64,000 bases of DNA from Sphingopyxis macrogoltabida (GCF_001314325.1 NZ_CP009431.1:87241-151240); one strand, 5' to 3'; shown: positions 34,499 through 42,980, numbered from the stretch's first letter. Numbers and translations: made by a program. The notes: a model not told the origin generated them from the sequence alone.

Positions 34499-35797
34499 AT
34501 GTCGATTGCTAACGTGCGGCCGTCCAATCTGGCCAACATCAAGCGCCTCGCGAACCAACTGAAAAAACGAGACGGCATTCCTCATCGACGGGCCCTCGAC
34601 TTGGCCGCGCGAAGCGCGGGCTTTGAACGATACGAACATGCTCGCACTTCCATAGGTGATAGGTCTGCCCGGGTGTTCCTGACCGGTTACTGGGAAGACC
34701 AGGAGACGTTCGAGCGGGGTCGGGAATCTCTGCCCGTCACCCTATCGCGGCCGCTCTTGGAACTGGTTTCGAAAGCCGAGCTCAAGCTTGTCGGCGGTCT
34801 CGCATCCATGCGCGTGGCTGCATCCGACCATCTCGTGAAAGACATGGTTGGGCCGACACGCGAGTATGTTCGCGACAGCTTGTGCAAGGCAGCGCGGGCT
34901 CTGCGGTTCATGGAAATGACCGGTCTACGTCCTTGCGACTACCTCGAAGCTAGCCGCGCCATGGCTGATCTTGATGCGGAACTGCCCGGCAACGACCATT
35001 CGAGCTATTGGAAGCTGCCGGTCAGCGGACAGTTCATACTCATCGATGAGCCCTATTCCGGTCCGATCGTGAGCGATGAACGGGCAGCTTGGGCAAAGCG
35101 GAACGGTTGGGAGCTCGGCGCCGCAGACTGGCCTGGTCTGTACTTGCCGTATCGCTGTACCCTCTTCGTCGCTTCCAAGCGTACTGAGGACTTCGATTTT
35201 GATGCCCTTGTGAGGAGTATCAACGCACTGCCTGCCCCAGAAACACCAGAGCATTGGGCCGGGTCATCGATGCCCAATCACGACGTCTTTGTCTCGCCGC
35301 AAGCGGCAACGCCGCAGGACAAGCGCCGAGCAAAGGCTAAGGGCACCATCGTTGCGCGCCCATCTCGGCAAACGCTCCCCTATCACCGCGATATGATCGG
35401 ATACGATCGCAAGCCGAATGGCAGCATGACGCTGGCTCAGCATCAGCTAGCAGGACGTTTGCTGCGGGCGATCCTGCAATCGAACAGCAAGCCCGGAGCG
35501 GTGAACTGGCGCGTCGACAAGCTCATGAGCGTGCTCGTAGATTGGCTCTACGCCGACGTGCCGCTTCGACAACTGAACGCCTTGGATGACCCCGTCAGCC
35601 TCTATTTTGGCGACATGTCTTCAGACGATCCGCTGTTCAACCATGCCAATTCGCCAAGCGGTGTGGAAAGCCTCCTGATCGAGTTGAAGGCGCTTCTCGA
35701 AAGCTCCTATCCGCAATGCGCTCCTCTGCGGAAGCTTACCGGAAGGATCGAGACCGCCTTGAAAATCACGCGATCGGGCGCAGGACGAAAAATCTGA
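34499..35797 (+). CDS. DUF5623-like hypothetical protein
   Basis: 432 residues from ATG 34499. The N-terminus (NVRPSNLANIKRLANQLKK, HRRALDLAARSAGFERYEHA) looks like a helical motif seen in plasmid proteins labelled DUF5623; the rest contains KLPVSGQFILIDEPY and LPYRCTLFVAS. The label is from memory of the family and is moderate. It is a single gene on the + strand amid a mostly leftward array, so it has its own promoter. Function unknown. Confidence 0.65.
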   Translation: MSIANVRPSNLANIKRLANQLKKRDGIPHRRALDLAARSAGFERYEHARTSIGDRSARVFLTGYWEDQETFERGRESLPVTLSRPLLELVSKAELKLVGGLASMRVAASDHLVKDMVGPTREYVRDSLCKAARALRFMEMTGLRPCDYLEASRAMADLDAELPGNDHSSYWKLPVSGQFILIDEPYSGPIVSDERAAWAKRNGWELGAADWPGLYLPYRCTLFVASKRTEDFDFDALVRSINALPAPETPEHWAGSSMPNHDVFVSPQAATPQDKRRAKAKGTIVARPSRQTLPYHRDMIGYDRKPNGSMTLAQHQLAGRLLRAILQSNSKPGAVNWRVDKLMSVLVDWLYADVPLRQLNALDDPVSLYFGDMSSDDPLFNHANSPSGVESLLIELKALLESSYPQCAPLRKLTGRIETALKITRSGAGRKI

Positions 35798-36075
35798 GAG
35801 CGCCGCAGCCAGACAGGGTTGGGTCCGCGCGTGCCGAGACGGCGGCAGTTGCCGCCGACGAGCGCGCCGCGACCCAATCCGTCAGTTATCGTCACCCGTA
35901 TGGGCCGAGACCCTGAAAGGGACTCGGTGGAGCCGGGCCGTCCTTGGCTGCCGGACGCAGTCCCGGCGCCAGGCCGGCAGGCGGAATAGAGCGCGATCCC
36001 GGCCGAAGGCCAGGGAGACGGCATGCAGCTGCTAGTATTTCCTCTGCCTGCCCCCTGTGATCCTTGACTCGCAAT
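35798..36075. other. GC-rich intergenic region with inverted repeats
   Basis: Contains GGCGGC-AGTT-GCCGCC (35841-35856) and several shorter GC-rich inverted repeats but no gene. It leads up to a LexA box. Confidence 0.5.
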
Positions 36076-36090
36076 GTTCCTATGATGTTC
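36076..36090 (+). promoter_or_regulatory. LexA (SOS) box, perfect alphaproteobacterial consensus
   Basis: GTTCCTATGATGTTC is a perfect GTTC-N7-GTTC, the LexA operator of Alphaproteobacteria. It ends 10 bases before ATG 36101, so LexA would block transcription of the small zinc-binding gene. Confidence 0.8.
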
Positions 36091-36100
36091 TGATCATCGC

Positions 36101-36337
36101 ATGAGCAGCAAACGTCTCGATACCCTCGCCGATCTGGTTCGCCATGGCCTCAATGCACAGGTTGAATGTCTCGGATGCCACCGCGTTGTGATCGTCCCCG
36201 CAACCAAACTGCGAGACCGATGCTTTGCCAAATCCATTCCGATGAAACTGGAGATCGTCGCGCGACACCTGCGCTGCAGCTGCGGGCACCGTGGGACGAA
36301 GCTGGACGCCACCGGCGTCCAGCTTTCGCCATCGTGA
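36101..36337 (+). CDS. Small zinc-ribbon-like protein under a LexA box
   Basis: 78 residues. Two cysteine pairs, CLGCHR (24-27) and RCSCGH near residue 59, suit a single zinc site. RLDTLADLVRHGLNAQVEC and LEIVARHLRCSCGHRG resemble small sphingomonad proteins of unknown function. The LexA box directly upstream predicts induction by DNA damage. It converges on ssb. Confidence 0.7.
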   Translation: MSSKRLDTLADLVRHGLNAQVECLGCHRVVIVPATKLRDRCFAKSIPMKLEIVARHLRCSCGHRGTKLDATGVQLSPS

Positions 36338-36374
36338 CACGGTTTTGGGCGACGCTTGCGCGCCGCCCTGCCGT

Positions 36375-36710
36375 TCAGAGAAACTCGACGTTCTCGGCGA
36401 TGATCTCGCAGCCGTAGCGGTCATTGCCTTCGGCGTCCTGCCAGCGCGAGTAGTGGATGCGGCCCGTCACGGCGAGCTGGTCGCCCTTGGCCTTGTGCTG
36501 GCGCAGCGGGAGCCCGAGGCCGTTGAAGACGGTGATTTTATGGAATTCGGCATCCTTGACCGGGTAGCCGGTTTCGGGGTCCTTCTGGACCTTCCCATCG
36601 CGGATGACGGGACGTTCAGTCACGAGGATGAGTTCGGTGATGCGGGTGTCGCTGCGATCGCGGGCAACGGGATCCTTGGCGAGACGGCCGACGAGGTTGA
36701 CGATGTTCAT
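36375..36710 (-). CDS. ssb: Single-stranded DNA-binding protein, plasmid type
   Basis: 111 residues, shorter than chromosomal SSB because the acidic tail is missing. MNIVNLVGRLAKDPVARDR, HKITVFNGLGLPLRQH, KGDQLAVTGRIHYSRWQDAEG and YGCEIIAENVEFL follow the OB-fold order of SSB. AAGGAGG lies 8 bases before ATG. It probably coats transferred single strands. Without the C-terminal tail it may not recruit host repair proteins as chromosomal SSB does. Confidence 0.88.
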   Translation of the reverse strand: MNIVNLVGRLAKDPVARDRSDTRITELILVTERPVIRDGKVQKDPETGYPVKDAEFHKITVFNGLGLPLRQHKAKGDQLAVTGRIHYSRWQDAEGNDRYGCEIIAENVEFL

Positions 36711-37179
36711 TGCAAGAGCCTCCTTGGTGCCGACGGCTCGTCCGCCGGTGCCCTTATCGAGCCTCGGCGGGAGAGCTGGGACACCGCGCGCTTTCGCGCG
36801 CGGGAAACCTCAGAAATCGGGGTGGTGCGGGCAGCCCGGCTTGCCGGGCAACACGGCTCGCATTTCTGCAGGTTGGCCCTAAGCTCGACCAGAGAGGCAG
36901 GGGCACTGGGCGGCGGACGTGCAGGTGGCACAGGGGGTGATTGCGTGCCTGAATATCAATCTCGCCGCGCATCGGCTTGCTGACGCTGGCGTTGATCGCA
37001 GGATTGATCGTCCGTCCTCGCCGATTTCGGTGAGCGAATAGTCCCTTTGCGGCAGTAGCCCGGAACACCTGACCTTGGCTATCTGGGGTGCCGATCCGCA
37101 AGGTTTCCGCCACTGGCCTGGCGTTGATGCACAAACGGACAAGGCCCCAAGGGGCCTGCCTGTTTGCACGTTACGCCAA
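36711..37179. other. Leader region of ssb with two perfect hairpins
   Basis: 469 bases without a convincing gene. CCGCGCGC-TTTC-GCGCGCGG (36784-36803) and GCCCGGC-TT-GCCGGGC (36834-36849) are perfect stems 30 bases apart, upstream of ssb on the minus strand. Neither is followed by a T-run, so they are not simple terminators. They may be RNA regulatory elements or single-strand origin structures. Confidence 0.5.
37131..37157 (-). terminator. Possible terminator after toxin gene
   Basis: AGGCCCC-TT-GGGGCCT (37142-37157) lies about 23 bases after the stop of the PemK-like gene on the minus strand, followed by TTGTCCGTTTG. The T-run is poor. Confidence 0.45.
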
Positions 37180-37584
37180 TCAATCCCGATCGACGGGAGC
37201 TGCTCTCCAGGCTGCTATGGCATCGATGATCTTTGCCGTGAAGCGCGGTGGGAGTCGTCCGGCAATGTAGCCGGGCTGCTTCATCAGTGGTCTGATGTCG
37301 AACCCGGGCCAGGTGAACCGGTTGAATTCCGAAACGACAATGGCGCTGCCAGGAACGAGCCCAGCTGCGCGCGCGATCTCATCGGGGACCACGATGGCGT
37401 TCTTGCGGCCCTCGCCTTTGGTCGTAATCGCGGCGACCAGATAGCGTGACCCTTCCACACCCACAACGACGACAAAGCGTTCCTTGACGCCTTCGTCGCG
37501 GCCCCGTCTCTGCTCTTCCTCGAAGAGATAGACGTATCGGAGGATATGGCCTGCTGCGGGGCGGTCAGTCTTCCCAGCGGTCAT
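37180..37584 (-). CDS. PemK/MazF-like toxin
   Basis: 134 residues from ATG 37584, which lies inside the antitoxin gene (20-base overlap). HILRYVYLFEEEQRRGRDEG, ERFVVVVGVEG, YLVAAITTKGEG and AIVVPDEIARAAGL resemble PemK/MazF-family beta-barrel proteins, which cleave RNA, although the match is distant. The gene order antitoxin-toxin with overlap is standard for type II modules. It should stabilise the plasmid. Confidence 0.72.
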   Translation of the reverse strand: MTAGKTDRPAAGHILRYVYLFEEEQRRGRDEGVKERFVVVVGVEGSRYLVAAITTKGEGRKNAIVVPDEIARAAGLVPGSAIVVSEFNRFTWPGFDIRPLMKQPGYIAGRLPPRFTAKIIDAIAAWRAAPVDRD

Positions 37585-37867
37585 TGGCGAGTTCGCTGTC
37601 CGAGGGCCGTGCATTGGCGAAAGCTTGGCGGTCGGCTTCGGTCATGTCGGACGAAGCGACAGCTTCGATATTCATGTGATCTGCGATCATACCGCGCGCC
37701 GCCTGTTCAAGATGGCGGAAATATTCGCTATCTGCGATCACATGCCGCTCGCGGCCATGGCTGGTGAGGACGACCGGCTGCTTGGTCGCAAGGTCGAGGA
37801 ACTCACCGGTGTTGTTGTGAAACCGGGTCAGGGGAATCCTGGGGTGCTCATTCGCCGCCGCTGGCAT
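37565..37867 (-). CDS. Phd/YefM-like antitoxin
   Basis: 100 residues from ATG 37867 with GAGGAG 8 bases upstream. RIPLTRFHNNTGEFLDLATK and QPVVLTSHGRERHVIADSEYFRHLEQ match the Phd/YefM N-terminal DNA-binding fold; the acidic C-terminus (SDMTEADRQAF) would wrap the toxin. It should neutralise the downstream PemK-like protein and repress its own promoter through the repeats at 37890-37917. Confidence 0.8.
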   Translation of the reverse strand: MPAAANEHPRIPLTRFHNNTGEFLDLATKQPVVLTSHGRERHVIADSEYFRHLEQAARGMIADHMNIEAVASSDMTEADRQAFANARPSDSELANDRWED

Positions 37868-37889
37868 GGTCAATTCTCCTCTTGCACCT

Positions 37890-37917
37890 AAAATAGCAAT
37901 TATTGCCAAAATAGCAA
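37890..37917 (-). promoter_or_regulatory. Promoter-operator repeats of the Phd/PemK-like module
   Basis: AAAATAGCAA occurs twice in direct orientation (37890-37899 and 37908-37917), 18 bases apart. On the minus strand the copies give TTGCTA and TATTTT at 16-base spacing, which look like -35 and -10 hexamers, so bound antitoxin would cover the promoter. Confidence 0.65.
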
Positions 37918-37942
37918 GATTTCTGTGGCGACGATTGCCGCG

Positions 37943-38314
37943 CTAGCCGTCAACCTCTGTCGCCGGCAGCTCCGGCAACAATGGGAGGAGGCCCGTATCA
38001 ATCGCAAAGCCCAGAGTCCCTGCGAGGCGGCAGGCTCGAGCAATTGAACCGTCTGGAACATCGAGCGCCTTTTCAATGTGGCCGAAGGTTTCGGCAGCGC
38101 CGGGCTCACAGACCGCGTGAAGCCTGCCCGGCTCTGCGGTGATGGCAAAGGGCCAAGTCATCGCGACGCCGACAACCCCTTCATCGAGAATGAGCAGAGT
38201 ATCGCCAGCAGCGATAATCTCATCGGTCTGCACGGCGTCATAGGCATTGCCCGTCGAGGCGAACGCATGGATCCGCCAGGCGCTGAAGGCGAAGCGCTCG
38301 CTATCGGTCAGCAT
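37943..38314 (-). CDS. Hypothetical protein, coupled to upstream gene
   Basis: 123 residues. Overlaps the upstream gene by 7 bases, so translation is coupled. FAFSAWRIHAFASTGNAYDAV and DTLLILDEGVVGVAMTWPF are well-formed alpha/beta stretches; no family was recognised. It lies between a hypothetical gene and the toxin-antitoxin pair. Confidence 0.6.
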   Translation of the reverse strand: MLTDSERFAFSAWRIHAFASTGNAYDAVQTDEIIAAGDTLLILDEGVVGVAMTWPFAITAEPGRLHAVCEPGAAETFGHIEKALDVPDGSIARACRLAGTLGFAIDTGLLPLLPELPATEVDG

Positions 38315-38823
38315 GTCAGGCCCCCTTCAGAAAAGGCGCGCTGCGCCGCTTCTGGAAAGGCTGCGGTGAGGTTCCGGTGGAGCGGCCCGGACGAGGCGGG
38401 AAAGAATGCGCCAGTGCTGCTTGGCCGTGTGATCCGCAGCGCGCTTGCGACGGCTTCCACGACGAAACCCGCAAGCTGATCGCTGGCCGTCAGCTTGCCG
38501 AATTCAGGCGGTGCAAACCCGGCCTGATGCCAGAAGGCGATGCCTATCTCGAGGGTCTCGAGATAGCTGGCATGGCTGCCGTCGTCCTGGTCATTGTCGA
38601 TGCTCGCCTCGACTGTCCGGTAGGTCCCGAAATCATGAGCGTTAGCCTTGATCCGCAGGGTGATTCCGGCGGGCGGAGGCCCGGCGACCGCGATCAGCGC
38701 AGCCCTGTAGAGCATGGCTTCTGCAGTGTTCACGATGGCGAAGTTCGGCGTGTGACCGATCTGCGCGCAGTCCTCATTCGTGGGCGCGCCACCAAGATCA
38801 ACTGTCCAGATTGTTTTTGCCAT
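38308..38823 (-). CDS. Hypothetical protein with purine-tract leader
   Basis: 171 residues, ATG 38823 with AGGAGG 6 bases upstream. It starts MAKTIWTVDLGG and contains TVEASIDNDQDDGSHASYLE and LEIGIAFWHQAG. No family was recognised. It is first in a two-gene unit with 37943-38314 and carries leader copy 2. Confidence 0.6.
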   Translation of the reverse strand: MAKTIWTVDLGGAPTNEDCAQIGHTPNFAIVNTAEAMLYRAALIAVAGPPPAGITLRIKANAHDFGTYRTVEASIDNDQDDGSHASYLETLEIGIAFWHQAGFAPPEFGKLTASDQLAGFVVEAVASALRITRPSSTGAFFPASSGPLHRNLTAAFPEAAQRAFSEGGLTC

Positions 38824-38846
38824 TCAAGCCTCCTTTGCTCGAACGG

Positions 38847-38865
38847 CACCTCCCCCTTCCCTCTT
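38847..38865 (-). promoter_or_regulatory. Purine-tract leader motif, copy 2
   Basis: AAGAGGGAAGGGGGAGGTG on the minus strand, about 24 bases before ATG 38823. Here the tract ends in GTG instead of ATG. No convincing hairpin follows. Confidence 0.6.
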
Positions 38866-38912
38866 GCTGGCCGAGTTCCTTCAGCAGTTCTGCCGAGCCC
38901 GACAGCAGCGGG

Positions 38913-38955
38913 CAAAAGAAAAGGCCCGCCCGCGACAAATGCGCAGACGGGCCTT
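38913..38955 (-). terminator. Intrinsic terminator of DUF736 gene
   Basis: On the minus strand AAGGCCCG and CGGGCCTT (arms 38948-38955 and 38921-38928) are followed by TTCTTTT. It lies about 55 bases after the stop at 39010. Confidence 0.85.
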
Positions 38956-39009
38956 CCCGATGTGACCGGCGCGGGTCGCGGCACCGGTCACGGGGGGGGC
39001 TTGTCCCGG

Positions 39010-39510
39010 TCAGGCGTCGACGCTCACGCGCGTCTTGCCCTTGGGTGCCGGAGCGGTGCTTTCGCCCAGACCGTCGCCGGTGGCAGCGGCGCTGTCAACG
39101 CTGCGGTCGCTGGCCGGTTCGTCTCCGGTGGCGGTGAGCGGCGGCAGGGCGCCTTCGCTCTCGCTGCCGAAGCCGTCGAGCGAGGCCTTGGGCTTCGAAC
39201 GGCGCCAAGCGACATTGAAGCTCCCATCGTTCTGCTGGAACATGGCGACCGGGATCGGCGCCGAGAGGCTGGGATCGTCGATCTGGCCCGACAGGAAGCA
39301 TTCGCCGGTCTCGTTCGACGAGTATTCCCACAGCGCACCGATCTTGACCCAGCTGCGGCGGTCCGCCGAGAGCGCCATGAGGTCGAACTTGGGTGCCCGC
39401 TCGTTGGTGGATTCGAAGGCCCGCAGAGCGACGGTCGCACTGAAGGTCAGGGTGGTGATGCGGCCGATGTGAACGCCTTCTGCGTTGGCCTTGAGGGTGC
39501 CGATGTTCAT
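39010..39510 (-). CDS. DUF736 protein
   Basis: 166 residues. MNIGTLKANAEGVHIGRITTL, RAPKFDLMALSADRRSWVKIGALWE and NVAWRR fit DUF736, a compact beta protein common on alphaproteobacterial plasmids and near transfer genes. The C-terminal 60 residues are low-complexity and probably disordered. Its ATG overlaps the stop of an 18-residue leader frame (ATGA). Function unknown. Confidence 0.85.
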   Translation of the reverse strand: MNIGTLKANAEGVHIGRITTLTFSATVALRAFESTNERAPKFDLMALSADRRSWVKIGALWEYSSNETGECFLSGQIDDPSLSAPIPVAMFQQNDGSFNVAWRRSKPKASLDGFGSESEGALPPLTATGDEPASDRSVDSAAATGDGLGESTAPAPKGKTRVSVDA

Positions 39511-39563
39511 GTCACATTCTCCTGATGCTGTCCGAACCCCTTGTCCGGAACACCTTCTCCCAT
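39507..39563 (-). CDS. 18-residue leader peptide coupled to DUF736 gene
   Basis: ATG 39563 directly follows the purine tract GGAGAGGGGGG, and the frame reads MGEGVPDKGFGQHQENVT, then TGA overlapping the DUF736 ATG. Tract, start and overlap together suggest that it is translated and that DUF736 depends on reinitiation. Confidence 0.45.
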   Translation of the reverse strand: MGEGVPDKGFGQHQENVT

Positions 39564-39576
39564 CCCCCCTCTCCTC
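39561..39576 (-). promoter_or_regulatory. Purine-tract leader motif, copy 3
   Basis: GAGGAGAGGGGGGATG on the minus strand, about 50 bases before ATG 39510. Confidence 0.6.
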
Positions 39577-39713
39577 CGGGCCCGTGGCCCGGCCCGTGCG
39601 CCAGCCACCGCAGGCGCGCGTAATTCTATCCAGCCCAGAGGGCTGAGGAGCCTAGATGCATGGTTCTGGAGATCAATCGGCCCTGCTTCGAGCAATGCGC
39701 GGTCTGTACCGAG

Positions 39714-40064
39714 CTAAGCTTCGGGCTCGGACCTGTCCTTGATCTGGCTGAGGCGCGCCATGAAGGCCTTGGCTTCGAGCTGATTGGGTCCATCGCGCGT
39801 GGCGAGGCAGGCCATCCTGTCGATCTCGAGCTGTGCGGCAAGACTTGCATCGATATGGCAATAGGGTTCGAGCACGCGGATTGCGTCAACTGCGCGGGGG
39901 AGCTCGCCGAAATCGGTTCCGACCCATACGAGTTCGATCTCCTCTCCGTCTTCGTCAGGGGCGCTTAGAACCTGTGCGAAATAGGTCTGAAGCGGGCGAT
40001 CCCAGCCAACATAGGCACTTGCCGCCGCAATCCCGTTACGAAGCGGTACTTTGTGTCTGCTCAT
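39714..40064 (-). CDS. Hypothetical protein
   Basis: 116 residues with GGAGG 10 bases before ATG. IAAASAYVGWDRPLQTYFAQ and EIELVWVGTDFGELP are typical of a small plasmid-borne family that lacks a known function. It lies downstream of the DUF3768 gene in the same direction, with a 72-base gap. Confidence 0.6.
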   Translation of the reverse strand: MSRHKVPLRNGIAAASAYVGWDRPLQTYFAQVLSAPDEDGEEIELVWVGTDFGELPRAVDAIRVLEPYCHIDASLAAQLEIDRMACLATRDGPNQLEAKAFMARLSQIKDRSEPEA

Positions 40065-40136
40065 GCGCCGTTTACCTCCGCATCGGGCTTGGGCGGCTGC
40101 CCGGTCACGCAGCGAAATGCCTGCCCTTCACAATGA

Positions 40137-40508
40137 TCAGTAGTCCGCTGGCCGCATCAGCGTGATGACGCGCCGTGTCATCGCTGGATTGACCGGATCC
40201 TCTGACCCGAACGCCAGTTCGGTGTCGTAATAATCGACTTTCATCAGCACCTTGATGCCATCGACATCCAGGCTTGCAAAGTCTCGCTCGGGCGAATCCG
40301 GGGCGAAGGTGCAATGGCGCAGAGCGGCGATCAGCCGGGCCTGTGCCATCATGCTTTGTGCCACCGTGTCGCCGCCGAGTTCTGCAAGCAGCCCGGAGGT
40401 CATGACGATGCGTGCCGTTCGGTCACGGCCCTGGCGTGCGGCATCATTGAGCAGCGCGATCCGCTCGGCGCGCTGCCGAGCGCAAGATAGGTCGGATGTG
40501 TCATACAT
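40137..40508 (-). CDS. DUF3768 protein
   Basis: 123 residues from ATG 40508 with GGAGGAG upstream; a longer frame to 40586 has no site. RIALLNDAARQGRDRTARIVMT, FASLDVDGIKVLMKVDYYD and NPAMTRRVITLMRPADY match DUF3768, small plasmid proteins of unknown role. It follows the GHKL ATPase by 59 bases and is probably in the same unit. Confidence 0.82.
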   Translation of the reverse strand: MYDTSDLSCARQRAERIALLNDAARQGRDRTARIVMTSGLLAELGGDTVAQSMMAQARLIAALRHCTFAPDSPERDFASLDVDGIKVLMKVDYYDTELAFGSEDPVNPAMTRRVITLMRPADY

Positions 40509-40567
40509 TGGAGCTCTCCTCCCGATCAAAGGGGCGATCAGCGGGCAACCGGACGGCCTCGCGAGCC

Positions 40568-42241
40568 TCAGCCGGCAGGCTGACAAGCGGACAGCTGAAT
40601 ATTGATCGCGGTCCCGGGGGCGACGGTAATGGTAACCTGCCGATCCTTGGGGATGACCCAGAGGATGCTGGCGAGCGTGTCGCGGATACGCGCCGCAATG
40701 GCCTCGTCTTCGCCGAGCAGCACCCGGGCCGCGAGCTCGCGCGCATCGCGCAAGAAGTGCTCGTGCTGGGTGTCCCAGGAGTCGGCCTCGCTGTCGTCGC
40801 TCGCGCAGAAACAGACGTTCTCGATCAGATCGACCAGCGTTTCGGGGGTCAGCGCCGGACCCGGCACAAAAGCGATACGGATCTGGTCGACACCGCTGTA
40901 CCAGCCATCCTCGCCCACGACGAAGGCGACGTCTGCCGGGATCCGTTCCTCGCGCTGCGTTTCGCTGGCGCGGTGAAAGACACAGAACCTCAGCTCGATC
41001 GTCTCGGCACGAACATGGTCATCGAGCGGCGGAAAGCTGCCGTTCTCGGCGATGACGTGGCCCTGCTCCCCGGCTGCAACATAGAAGCGCACGTTCCCGA
41101 GCTGATGCAGCGCGTCATACCAGCCATAGCCAGCGTATGCGGGATGGTTCTCGACGAGGTGTGGGCGCAAAGGGTGCTCGCGCAGCGCGCGCTCCAGTCC
41201 CTGTGCAATATCGGGCTCAAGATCCGCGACAAGGATCGTGTCCGCACCTGCTGCGACTTCCTCATACTCGACATTGACGTTGTCGCTCTCCGCGATGGCG
41301 GCATGCCAGCGGGGCAGGCAGGGGTGGGCCTCCGGCAGGGCGACCCCCAGATCGCGCGCTTCCTTCCAGTTCTCGAAGGAAAGCCGGTGCTGGCCTCTGT
41401 GCGCCAGCGCGGCATAGATCGTGCGCTTGCACGCTGTCTGCAGCGCCGCAAATGCGGTGTTCTCGACGAATTCCTTGCGCGCCGGGAGCACAAGGGCAAG
41501 GCCCGGGGTGGCCCCGATATCGAGCCGGGCATGGTAGGTCTTGCCGCCAAGGCTCTCCGAGACGCTGGCAAGCTTGCGGGTGAGCACCATGCCATGGAAG
41601 TTGGTCGTGGGATCTTGCTGGTATTCGCGCCCCTCGAACACACCGATCTGGCTGCCGTTCCAATCGGCGATGTAGATCGCCTTGGCGAGGAAGTCCTCGC
41701 GCGGAATTTCCGTGCCATTGAAGAACACCGGCAGCGGGTAGAACTTTGCAACTTCGCGCAGAATCCTCTCGGCCGTCTGCTCGCTCACGCCGGGCACCAG
41801 GAAGGTGATGGTCGTACCAACCGGGCGAGCAAGAGGCACCACGGTAATGTCCTGCCCACCGGTCCAGCCATCCGCGGGGACATGCACCGACCATCCGGTG
41901 TCGGCATTGGCATGCCGCGAGCTGATCCGGGTGCCCTTGCCCGCAAGGCTGAAGACACCCATGCCTGCCGGATCTTCGGCCTCATGGATGTGCTGGCTCC
42001 AGCCCGAATCCCCCAGAGCAATCATGGTCTGGGGATCGGCAACCCCGGTTCCATCATCGACAAGGGTCAGGCGCGCTCCGTCCTGATCCGCGCAGCAGGC
42101 GATATCGATCCGGGACGCGCCAGCGCGGCGACTGTTCTGGAGGAGCTCGCCGAGGATATCGCCGATGGTGCCGTTAAAGAGGCGTGTGACTTTGGTGATC
42201 GTCTTCGGGCTGACGCTGGGTCGGATGACTGTCGGGTTCAT
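40568..42241 (-). CDS. GHKL-type ATPase (Hsp90/MORC-like)
   Basis: 557 residues from ATG 42241. The Bergerat fold is complete: N box GELLQNSRRA (31-40), G1 box DDGTGV (62-67) and G2 box GMGVFSLAGKG (93-103). There is no histidine-kinase or MutL/GyrB signature, so the closest types are Hsp90-like and MORC-like ATPases that dimerise on ATP. The long C-terminal part has no family recognised. The start overlaps a tiny leader frame. Plasmid role unknown. Confidence 0.8.
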   Translation of the reverse strand: MNPTVIRPSVSPKTITKVTRLFNGTIGDILGELLQNSRRAGASRIDIACCADQDGARLTLVDDGTGVADPQTMIALGDSGWSQHIHEAEDPAGMGVFSLAGKGTRISSRHANADTGWSVHVPADGWTGGQDITVVPLARPVGTTITFLVPGVSEQTAERILREVAKFYPLPVFFNGTEIPREDFLAKAIYIADWNGSQIGVFEGREYQQDPTTNFHGMVLTRKLASVSESLGGKTYHARLDIGATPGLALVLPARKEFVENTAFAALQTACKRTIYAALAHRGQHRLSFENWKEARDLGVALPEAHPCLPRWHAAIAESDNVNVEYEEVAAGADTILVADLEPDIAQGLERALREHPLRPHLVENHPAYAGYGWYDALHQLGNVRFYVAAGEQGHVIAENGSFPPLDDHVRAETIELRFCVFHRASETQREERIPADVAFVVGEDGWYSGVDQIRIAFVPGPALTPETLVDLIENVCFCASDDSEADSWDTQHEHFLRDARELAARVLLGEDEAIAARIRDTLASILWVIPKDRQVTITVAPGTAINIQLSACQPAG

Positions 42242-42258
42242 GGCAAAGGGTCCTTCAT
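42238..42258 (-). CDS. Six-residue leader frame coupled to GHKL ATPase
   Basis: MKDPLP then TGA, which overlaps the ATPase start as ATGA. It lies 12 bases after the purine tract. Short, so only its placement supports it. Confidence 0.35.
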   Translation of the reverse strand: MKDPLP

Positions 42259-42270
42259 CGCACTGGTTCG

Positions 42271-42292
42271 CCCTTCCCCTCCCCCTTCCCTC
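42271..42292 (-). promoter_or_regulatory. Purine-tract leader motif, copy 4
   Basis: Minus-strand GGAGGGAAGGGGGAGGGG, extended by AAGGG, about 30 bases before ATG 42241. Confidence 0.6.
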
Positions 42293-42344
42293 CAGATCGG
42301 CGGATCGATGCCTGGCCAGAGCCGGGCGGCCTTCGGCCTGCTCT

Positions 42345-42980
42345 TCAGCCCACTCGTTTCGGTCGCAGGGCCTCGGGCATCGGGATGATCTCGTGCGCCG
42401 TATCGCGCAGCGCCGTGACCTCGCCGCGCGCAGCGTAGAGGTCCTTGGCGATGAGCGCGCAGACTTCGGCCTCGCCATAGTTTGGCCGGCCAAGGTGATC
42501 GACGCGCTCGACTTGCCGGGCAATCACCCCGACTTTGCCTTCCGGCACCCATTCGGCCCAATCGCCCCAGGCGCTCGTCACGCAGAATTCGCCGATCGCG
42601 GCTATGTAGGCCTTACGCGTCCGCAGGATCGCGCAAGGGTTCTCCTCGACGGCCTCGCCGGTAAAGGCGCTGAAGCGGTCCGGATGCCAACATTTGGCGG
42701 TATCGCGGGCAAGCTGCAGTAAGCCCGCGGAGCAGGAGCCCTGCCCATCAAGCTCGCTGGAAAAGGCAAGGATCGGGAGCGACCAATCGCAGTCTTCTTC
42801 GTAGGACCCTCCCTCGATCTGTAGCGCCGACGGCATGGCGGCCTGTCTCTGATCGGACAGAATGATGCCGCCGTGGCTTGCGGTCATAACCGACCAAATG
42901 CCGGGGCCAAGCTGATCGGCCTGTTGAACAGCACCCCAGATCGATGTTGATGGGCGCAGCGACGGAGCAAAGCATGTCAT
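42345..42980 (-). CDS. DUF7007-like protein
   Basis: 211 residues. IWGAVQQADQLGPGIWSVMT, ASHGGIILSDQRQAAMP and GGSYEEDCDWSLPILAF follow a plasmid family labelled DUF7007. The start ATG 42980 directly follows an 8-bp hairpin whose loop contains its ribosome site, so initiation may be regulated by folding. Function unknown. Confidence 0.72.
   Translation of the reverse strand: MTCFAPSLRPSTSIWGAVQQADQLGPGIWSVMTASHGGIILSDQRQAAMPSALQIEGGSYEEDCDWSLPILAFSSELDGQGSCSAGLLQLARDTAKCWHPDRFSAFTGEAVEENPCAILRTRKAYIAAIGEFCVTSAWGDWAEWVPEGKVGVIARQVERVDHLGRPNYGEAEVCALIAKDLYAARGEVTALRDTAHEIIPMPEALRPKRVG

Noticed and set aside
40496..42388. Long + strand open frame (630 codons)
   Set aside because: Antisense to the GHKL ATPase with Bergerat motifs; no recognisable domain of its own.
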